Shown here piece by piece: positions 56,691 through 64,000 of a stretch of 64,000 nucleotides of DNA. Below the pieces are notes generated by a model. That model made no database searches, was not told where the DNA came from, and was given only the letters and a program-made list of their open reading frames with translations. Location of the stretch: the NCBI GenBank assembly GCA_034770075.1, contig CM068385.1, positions 77,864,272-77,928,271 of the forward strand. The letters are read 5' to 3'. How positions within the stretch are numbered: the stretch's first letter is position 1; every line of letters starts with the position of its first letter. Source of the stretch: Aralia elata (lineage: Eukaryota > Streptophyta > Magnoliopsida > Apiales > Araliaceae). A program made the position numbers and the translations under genes.

Positions 56691-58767
56691 AGCGGTCGGT
56701 TGTGCGGGTATCTTATCTCTCTGTCAGCTTTAGAGAAAGATATCTTGCTTTCTTCCTCTTCCACTGCCTTCACAAATCCTTTGCTTACCGCCATGCAGGT
56801 CTCTTGGGTTTCGGCTGCTTTGATGATTGCCCTGGTTGCCTCTATCCTTGCTTCCTTGGCTAACCTTATTTGGTCGAAAAATTTTCTGAATTTAACTCCA
56901 TTCATCAACGCCGTCACCTGCAGGCCTGGATCAACATCCATCATTTCTTCCATCCTCTCTGCATTCTCCCTCATTTCCACTTCTGGTGCCTCACTATGAG
57001 TAATAGTGTTGCACGTTTCTTTTCCCTTATGATTAGGCAGTGGCTTATCATGCACGCTGCTTCCTTTTCCCAGCTCGATTTCTCCTGCCGCCAATTTTTC
57101 ATGGTATATCCTCCGCAGACTATAACAATCAATAGTGGAATGTCCTGCATATTGATGGTATACACAGAAGCCTGGTCTTCTTTTTATTTCTTCGGTCACA
57201 ACAAATCTGGGCTTCGGAGGCCTCACCACTCCATGTTCTACCCATTGCTCATACAAGTCTCTAAAGGCCTTCTCACTGCATGTGATAGCCTCTGGAACGG
57301 GCATTCTGGTATACTTGTCCCCTTGTTTCCCTTTACTTCGCTCGTTCTTCTCCCTCTTGCCCCCTTGTGGTTTTGACTGAGAGTCAGCCAAAGCCACAGT
57401 TGCTGTTCTCTTACCTTTCCAGGTAACCGTCGCATGATTGACGGACACTGTCATGATTCCTCCCAAATCTTGTGCAAATGATGAGAGAGTCGCAAATGAA
57501 TCACATGCCTTTGTAATGAGATGGGGCTTGAAGGAATCTAGTGCACCATTATTGCATATGCTAACCAAGTTCTTCTCCTCAATTGGCTCTGCACACTTCT
57601 GTGCTTGGGCCCTGAATCTGTCCACATAATCTGACAGCTCCTCATTCGGCTTCTGCTTGAACCGCATCAGCTCTACGATAGTTACCTGTTTCTGCACATA
57701 GAAAAATTTCTTAAAAAACTGTAATTTCAGATCATCCCAATCATGGACTGATCCCTTCTCCAAATTGTAGTACCAACTGAAGGCACTATCCGTCAAGGTC
57801 TTGTTGAATTCCCTCATCAACAGATTGTGGTTATTCACCTCATCATAACCCAACCACGGAGACATCGACTCCACGAACCTGGCAATATGCTCTCTGGCAT
57901 TCTCTTTCTCCCCGTTATACTTTGGGAACTGCGGGGGATGCTCAATATACCCTGCCGGGTAAGGTTGTCTTCGTATGTGTGCCGGGTAAGGTGAAGTAAA
58001 GTCCAACTCTGAAGGTCGGGATGTCTGTTTGCGAAGTTGATTGATCACGTCGATCATATCATCCTTCGTCACATACTGGCTCGTGGTATGGACTCTCTGA
58101 GGGGCTGTGATGTATTGATGCATAGGTGGTGGGTATGGTAAGGAAGTTGGCTGGTGTACACTTCTATCTTGCACGATTTGAATCGGTGGTGCTTGTTGGC
58201 TTGCTCGTTGGATGTGGCTCGGGATGGTCGGTATCTGCACTTGTGAAAATGCTGGGAGAGTAGTCGGGATGATGTTGGGCTGAGGCTGACTTGCTTCCAA
58301 TCTGAGTTGTGGCACATCACCACTGTTTTGGGGCTCCAAGTTGATGATTGGAATCGGCTGACTCTCCGTTGTTGGCAGCACAGTCGGATTCTCTTTGTTG
58401 TTGCTGTTGTCCTCCACTTCTGCTCGTTCCCCCTGCGAACTTCCTGGGAACATAGCCCTGAAAGTGGGGATTTGCATCAAACTGCTGACGGAAATTCCCC
58501 ATTTCTTCTTGCTTCCTCTGCATCTCCAACATCATGGTCCATCATCATCCCTTGGCCTTCTCGTGCCTCCTGTAAGGCTTTGAGCATCTCCATCTGCACA
58601 GCATTCGCAGTTGTCTGCGCTCCAGTGACCTCCTCACCTTGCCTTCCTGCGTTTGGCTGTCTAGCACTGGTTTGTTGTTGATCAGCCATTTGAGGTGATG
58701 TTGAACTTCCTTCTGAAACGTCTTCTAGGATGGGTTGATCAAAATCCAGATTCGCGCTTTGGGGCAC
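56686..58767 (-). pseudogene. gag: Gag polyprotein of Retand-type element, frameshifted and split
   Basis: The ATG at 58767 opens MPQSANLDFDQPILEDVSEG. The frame changes near 58540 and again near 58480, after which a long frame runs to the Athila insertion at 56690. The Gln/Pro-rich region is followed by the retrotransposon gag core (FPKYNGEKENAREHIARFVE, SAFSWYYNLEKGSVHDWDDL, LKLQFFKKFF, ELMRFKQKPNEELSDYVDRF), which forms the capsid. A CVYHQYAGHSTIDCYSLR zinc-knuckle-like motif sits near the C-terminus. The last native residues are NRPLYV; beyond that the open frame reads into the Athila LTR and is artefactual. The protein continues at 47199 in the protease. Confidence 0.85.
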
Positions 58768-58882
58768 TAGATTTTACTTGCCTTGGAATCGGATCCGGTG
58801 AAGTGATGCTTGTTGTCGGTGAAACTCTTCCTGTAATTCTCCCACTTCGAGTTGTGGGCATACCCTTCACGAATTCTACACC

Positions 58883-58900
58883 TCCCCAGCAGAGTCGCCA
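58883..58900 (-). other. Primer binding site of Retand-type element
   Basis: The minus strand reads TGGCGACTCTGCTGGGGA, six bases after the LTR end. TGGCGACTC.GCTGGGGA sites are typical of Tat-lineage plant elements. I cannot assign the tRNA with certainty. It differs from the Athila site at 55247-55264. Confidence 0.75.
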
Positions 58901-58906
58901 AATAAA

Positions 58907-59564
58907 TGTAGGTAGGAAAATTACACCTTGCTAGGGTTAGGGTTTCGTATTGGCTGGAGAGGAGAGAAATCCACAAAGAGTACGGAACTGATTGATTGAT
59001 TGAAGAGGGGAGAAGAACAGGTGGGCAATTACTCCAATGACACGTGGCAGAACTCCTAGAATCCGGAAATCGGGTTAGGGTAGCAGGGATTCCAAGAGCC
59101 TTCTAGAGTCTTCGAGTTGTGAGAGAGTTTCAAGTGTTTAGAGCTTCCAAGAGTCTAAATGTAATGTCTTGAGAGCGATCCCCTTTTCTCAGAATAGAGG
59201 GGCTATTTATAGAGTTTTCCTGGGAAATAGTCACATGCTAGGCACATGTTTTAAGGGAAATTCCCGAAATACCCTTTAGTTATGTTTTAAAGGAGAAATT
59301 CCAGAAATGCCCTTTAATCATCAAAGTAATACCCAAATTGCCCTGTTCTTCTAGCCGCCAATCCAATCCCTCAATCAATTCCCAAAATGGGTCGCATCCA
59401 CGAGTCTTCTGCCTTGGAACACGTGGAGACTTCCCTGGGTCTAGTACATTTAATTAGGTCACATGAACCCTAATTTGTACATGTAATTAGGTTTTTTGTA
59501 AACCCTAATTTGTACATTTAATCTAATTAAGTCATGTGAACCCTAATATGCACTTGGGCCCACA
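58907..59564 (-). repeat. 5' LTR of Retand-type element
   Basis: 658 bp, paired with 36094-36751. I count 13 differences between the two (about 2%), of which 12 are transitions. Confidence 0.95.
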
Positions 59565-59569
59565 AAGAT
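59565..59569. other. Right target-site duplication (aagat) of Retand-type element
   Basis: Perfect match to 36089-36093. Confidence 0.92.
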
Positions 59570-59707
59570 AAACATGGAGTTGAAGATGAAGACGAAGACG
59601 AAGACGAAGATAAAGATGAGGACAATGATGTAGAAGGAGAAGAGGATGGTCCTGAATATGAAGAAGAAGAGGGTGATAGCGAGGAAAATGAAGATGAGGA
59701 AGAATGA
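59565..59707 (+). pseudogene. CACTA TNPD-type transposase acidic C-terminus; part 2 of 2
   Basis: It resumes exactly at the right-hand target duplication (aagat) and encodes an almost purely acidic tail rich in Glu and Asp, ending DEEE before a TGA at 59705-59707. Removing the insertion joins it to the acidic stretch at 36060-36093, as expected for this family's C-terminus. Confidence 0.75.
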
Positions 59708-59942
59708 TAATATCTATAGGTTGGGATATATTGAGCCATAAGTCCAGTTATTGTAGTTGTAATTACATGTGTTGCACAAACACGATTGGCAAGTCCTTTT
59801 ACATTTATGGGCAAGATATATACCAAATTCTATATTTCTTCATTGGCTGATGTTCACTTTTTTATGTTTAGTTTATTTTCAATTTTTTATTACATTTGCA
59901 TCGATTTTATTTTCATGAACGGTCACAATTGTACTGCAAATA
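59708..59942. other. CACTA sequence downstream of the transposase stop
   Basis: Nothing coding. It probably holds the 3' UTR of the TNPD-type gene, up to the solo LTR. Confidence 0.5.
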
Positions 59943-60535
59943 TGTAATATCCGATTTTAAAAAGATGATAATAATAATAATAATAATAATAATATAATTA
60001 GATAATAGAAATGTAACTAATAATTTTTTTATGCATATCTAAAACCTATAAAGATAAGATACGTTATTTAAGTTGTAACAACCTTTTAAATTTTAAAAGG
60101 ACTCTTTTACCTTTAAACCTATTTTGCAAAGAAATTAAATATATTTGAACAACTAGAGAGAGAAGAACGTAAAAATTATTTGGCATTGGAGTACTGCAGA
60201 ACAGAGAAGAAGAAAAGAAAAAAAATTAAAAAGGTAAAACTAAACCCTATTTTTCAATTATGAGAGGATACTTGTCTTATATGAATATGATTAAATTTGT
60301 AAACAATCGAATGTATATCTTTATATTATTTATTTATTTTTCTACATAATATGTATATCTTTATTCCGATGTACTTGACAAATTTTAATATACACAAATT
60401 TATGATTACATTACTTCATTAGTGTATTGTTATTTATTAACTTGTATGTCAATAATTAAAGTTTTTTCTATATGTACATGTGTGGTTGTATAATATAGAC
60501 TATATGTTATACATTGTATTTGGTGGTACGGTATA

Positions 60536-60599
<64 letters not shown>

Positions 60600-61922
60600 T
60601 ATATAGTGTATATGTGGTCTAAATATGCCTCTGCCATCATATGCTTGTTGTCTATAAGTTATGTATATGTATATTCATATTGAATATATAGTTTAAATCA
60701 TGTCTCTGCCATGCATATTGTCTATAACTAAGTGTATTGGTAAACGAAATTGCTATACTAATTTATATTTATACTTCCTAACAAAATGAATGCAAACGGT
60801 TATGTAAATATAATAATAAGTATCAGTGTGTGTAAGATATGAAGCAAATGCGTTTGAGGTAGGATATTTTATCCTAATGATTTCTATTTGTTTTAAATTT
60901 AGGATTTGTTTGGCTAAAATTTTTCTATTTCGCATTATCGAGGTAAGTGGCTTTCCGAACTATTTAGTGTTTTTAAAATTATCGTTTATTTTTATATATG
61001 TTTAGTAATTACTCGGATGCCTAAATATACTGTTTCAAAATTTGTTATGTTTTGTTTAAGTCTTTCATTTAAATTAAATATTATGTTCTTTTATTTCAAA
61101 ATTTGGATCAAGTATTTATTTTTGAACTGTGAAATGAGATTATATGATTTTGAATTGTGGAAAAGTATTTTACAGAATATCGATAATATTGAGAAAAGAT
61201 TTTTGAAATTCTCAGTTCGACTATGTATAGAACCCGTTAGTGTTTACGTTTAGTTCCGGAGCTAATATAGGACCTACTAAGGCGCACTCCTTTTAGATGT
61301 CCTTCGGGGAGCGTGTATTTTTATAGATACCTTAGTAGGGTGCGTGAACATTGACACTATCGAACTTTTAGATCGTGTTATAGGGCTATTGTAACCTTAG
61401 TCGCTAGAGCTATGCATTAAAAGATATATTGTATACATTGAAATTATTTTTGAATTGTTTTAAATTTGAAAGCATATATACTATTGTTATTGAGCAAAAT
61501 AATATTTCGAAAAAGTATTTTTGTAAATTGTACTTGATTCGGCTAGATAGGGAAGATTGCTACTTGATGAGCTTTATCGCTCACCTCTTACCTAAACTTT
61601 TACAAGTCTCATCGTTGATAGCGAAATTAACACTTGTTTGATATGCTTTGGATGGTTGGAGCTAGTTTAAGATATTTTCTTCTTTTGTCGTTGAAATTGT
61701 AATAAGACTATTATTTTCGGGGAGTTGCGTCTCCATTTTCAATTTTGATATTTGGTGGTTTTTCATTTAAAAACGGATTTGAAAGATGTTTATTGTTGAG
61801 GTTAATTTAAGATTATTGTTGAATTATTTTGTTTGGGCTGCGCTATTGATATTGTTGCCTTGCGGGCCTTTGGGCTTGCGACGTGTAGCACTTCGGGCCT
61901 GTAACAGGTTCGGGGTGTTACA
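59943..61922 (+). mobile_element. Probable solo LTR, chromovirus-like
   Basis: It begins TGTAATATCCGATTTT and ends GGGGTGTTACA, with the inverted ends TGTAA/TTACA typical of Tekay/Del-like chromovirus LTRs. Flanks are aaata (59938-59942) and aaaga (61923-61927), a 4/5 target duplication. The length is 1980 bp with no primer site or internal region, as expected after LTR-LTR recombination. It contains (ATA)n (about 59966-59993) and (TA)n(CA)n (about 60541-60599) microsatellites. Its first ten bases match the LARD LTR start at 8168. Confidence 0.7.
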
Positions 61923-62120
61923 AAAGATATGTGAGGAAATGTACATAATTAAAAGTTTCAAACCATTTACATAATTGATTGTGAGTACACGAAAATTGTT
62001 CTAATTAATTTGTATGAGAAGTCTTGTACGTATTACATTTACTTAATTATTCGTAAAGATATTAAAATTAAACAAGGCTTCTTACATTTTGTTGTGTAAT
62101 TTATTTTTCAGGCTGCTTTC
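61923..62120. other. CACTA sequence between solo LTR and second gene
   Basis: AT-rich, with no ORF of note. It ends in TTATTTTTCAG, an acceptor-like site 10 bases before the ATG at 62121. Confidence 0.4.
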
Positions 62121-63837
62121 ATGGCTGGTGGTAGAGTGTCCAGATCTCGTGCTCATAGTTCGAATAACCCACAAATTGATGAAAACAATGATAATGAGAC
62201 CCATGCCAATAATTCTCATGTCGATAAACCTCATGCAAATGAACCTCGTGAAGATGAACCTCATGCAGATGAAGAAACCATTGATAAGAATGATTCAGAT
62301 ATCATGCATATATCTGTATTTTTAAATAGGCCTGAGATAGCAATATGCTTCATAATTTCCATTTTAAATTTAATGCCTACTTTGATTGAAAATCAAGCTT
62401 TTAGTGTTATTATTTATTTTAGATAATAATTAGCTAGGTGGCCCATAATGTGAAATTTGGAGGCCAAATAATCTTTGCTAAATCAATTTATATTTTATAT
62501 ACTGATAAGAAGCTAAGCTTTTCAATTGGTTTTAAGTATAGCCATGACTTCTTCTTCTCACTGGGTAGTGATGGCCATTATTTCTTATTTATCCCGTTAG
62601 GCCCCACATGTGTCCCAATTGTAGCTTACAATGCGTTTGGACTTTGGAGTTATAATAGTAATGAATCTGCAACAAGTTCTAATATAACATTGACCTTAAA
62701 GTAGAAATATAATAGGCTGGGTTCGAATTTTATTGCCACCACTCGAGAAACACGAGGATTAATCAATCAATTACTGTATTACTATATGTGACTTTATCAT
62801 GCGCATGTTTATAGGAAGAAACAACCTTCTGGCTGATAAGGTGTATTCTACTCCTGGATCCAATTGGCAAGTAATGTTATTTTAGTCTTATTATGAAATA
62901 ACTGAAAATCACTATACTAACGGGGGCTAAGAACTCATGATGATCAATTAGAGAAATGAAAACTAAAAATCGATCACATACAAAAATTGTGATAATCTTG
63001 ATTGAAATAAAACTGTCCCAAATGCAATGCATTAGCAATTAGTCATTCACGTTGTCCTATCATGCATGTTCAACAGTTAGGTTTGATGCCAATTCAGATC
63101 CTTCCATTTGCAGTACTGATGTAATAAATTTACTTGTTAAAAAGAATTTAAATAAAAAATTATTTTCATGAATGTAACTAATAGTTGAGTCTGTAAAAAG
63201 GAAAATTCAATTATTTAGTTTAATATTATTTGTTCCAATGGATTAAGGGAAAATTTCTTTCTCTCTCTCTTTTAGGTTCTCGAGCTAAGAAGAAGCGTGG
63301 ACCAACCATGGGAGCAGATTTATGGTCATATACAGGTGCACCAATTAAAGAAGTAATTTACGATGCAAATAGTCAACCTGTTAGGGGAGACGCTAATAAG
63401 TTGACAACATTTCTTGGGTGTCTTGCTCGCAACGGAGAATGTTTTTCAATAAGTACTCTGACATGGTCAAATATGAATGAGGCTTGCATGACAAGGGCTT
63501 GGGATGAAATTTAGGTTATTAATTTATCATAACACTTTATAGAATTTGACATGGACTTTTTTCCTAAGTTAAGCACTTTGTAGGTAAATTACTATTTATG
63601 TAAATTTGTTTGTTGTAGAAATGATTTACCATAGATCACCCGAATGCTAAAAGAAACTCATGGCTATCATGAACGGTAGGTGGAGAGATTGGAAGTCTAA
63701 TTTAAAGAGTGATAATTTTGTACCCGGTGATCGTGCCAAATCTATAGCAAATACTAGCAGCAATGATCGAGTAAATTTGAATCAATGGGCTGCTTTAGTT
63801 GATTATTGGCTAACTGATGACCCACAGGTTGTGTTTA
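62121..63837 (+). pseudogene. CACTA second protein (Ptta/En/Spm plant transposase family), broken
   Basis: The likely first exon starts at 62121 with MAGGRVSRSRAHSSNNPQID, then an Asp/Glu/His-rich repeat region (NEPREDEPHADEE). An exon at 63276-63514 opens after CTCTTTTAG and encodes AKKKRGPTMGADLWSYTGAP, DANSQPVRGDANKLTTFLGC and LARNGECFSISTLTWSNMNE. This is the conserved RGPT...G...FLG.LAR region of the second En/Spm-type protein, which binds element ends and DNA. The next block (about 63620-63837) encodes GRWRDWKSNLK and NDRVNLNQWAALVDYWLTDD, with a donor-like CAG/GTTGTG at its end. A frame change near 63655 and a stop at 63512 show decay. It belongs to the same CACTA element as the transposase at 32701. 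Confidence 0.75.
62330..63275. other. Probable intron sequence of the CACTA second gene
   Basis: It lies between the two recognised coding blocks. The open stretch at 62438-62704 has no known domain. Confidence 0.4.
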
Positions 63838-63911
63838 CTCTAATATTGTGTATTATCAGTTCTTAGTTATTGTTAAAGATTATTATTAATTTATAAATGT
63901 ATGCAATGCAG

Positions 63912-64000
63912 AAAATATCAACAAAAAATCGATCATGAGAACTGAAAAAAATTGTTGATAGGTCATACTTTGGGCACTAAATCAATTCCGAAAAAAAAGT
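63912..64000 (+). pseudogene. Start of a further exon of the CACTA second gene, cut by window edge
   Basis: After AATGCAG (ending 63911) the sequence has lysine-rich fragments, then KKIVDRSYFG. This resembles the NK.NR...H..GSKSF segment that follows in this family, with frame disruption. Too short for certainty. Confidence 0.35.

Larger units (their letters stand above)
36094..59564 (-). mobile_element. Tat/Retand-type Ty3 LTR retrotransposon, interrupted by Athila
   Basis: Its 658-bp LTRs (58907-59564 is 5', 36094-36751 is 3') begin TGTGGGCCC and end CCTACA on the minus strand. The 5-bp target duplication aagat lies at 36089-36093 and 59565-59569. Order on the minus strand: LTR, primer site, gag, protease, RT, RNase H, second RNase H, integrase, long 3' region with an antisense gene, polypurine tract, LTR. 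A second, archaeal-type RNase H plus an antisense ORF between integrase and 3' LTR is known for the Tat lineage (Retand/Ogre group). Without the nested Athila it is about 14 kb. Pol carries stops and frameshifts, so it is not autonomous now. Confidence 0.92.

Noticed and set aside
62438..62704. ORF of 88 residues in the CACTA region
   Set aside because: It needs a non-ATG start and has no family match; it is probably intron.

Overview
The window looks like a transposon-dense stretch of a flowering-plant nuclear genome, very probably a eudicot. The evidence is strong AT richness, GT-AG introns, plant-type patatin-like lipase exons, and plant-specific LTR-retrotransposon lineages (Athila, Tat/Retand-type), CACTA, Stowaway MITEs and a short SINE. 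No bacterial features, rRNA genes, intact tRNA genes or CRISPR arrays were seen. No intact host gene was found. All calls come from reading the sequence; no database search was run.

Layout. (1) 1-8168: a minus-strand LTR element with a very long (3.6 kb) LTR and a 2.5 kb non-coding interior, LARD-like. Its second LTR runs off the left edge. It is inserted in exon 3 of a minus-strand patatin-like lipase gene (8169-10673), whose intron 2 also holds two foldback elements. (2) 10.7-23 kb: non-coding DNA with a decayed segmental duplication (about 11.1-14.8 kb against 15.8-17.9 kb), MITEs, a SINE with an 18-bp target duplication, a six-copy tandem array of about 172 bp, and an orphan first exon of a second patatin-like gene (20986-21123). 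(3) 23.6-25.3 kb: a possible CACTA end and a broken PIF/Harbinger-type Myb/SANT-like gene. (4) 25772-30858: a CACTA-type element without transposase that carries exon fragments of two unrelated host genes, a ycf45/SPD1-like P-loop ATPase and a calnexin-like fragment (a Pack-CACTA). (5) 32.7 kb to the right edge: an old, decayed CACTA element with a TNPD-type transposase and a second transposon protein.

The CACTA transposase is split at 36093/59565 by a 23.5-kb minus-strand Tat/Retand-type retrotransposon (658-bp LTRs, target duplication aagat). That element is itself split at the gag/protease junction by a 9.5-kb Athila element (1416-bp LTRs that look identical, target duplication catac). This is a three-level nest, and the age order read from LTR divergence (about 2% against no visible difference) agrees with the nesting order. 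A probable solo LTR (59943-61922) sits further along the same CACTA element.

Most notable points: a spliced antisense plant-mobile-domain (PMD) gene inside the Retand-type element whose exon phases agree across all four later introns; an Athila LTR with nine covarying AGCGCY-NNN-RGCGCT palindromes; four covarying double-stem hairpins next to the Athila polypurine tract; a hairpin array in the LARD LTR; and the double gene-fragment capture in the CACTA element.
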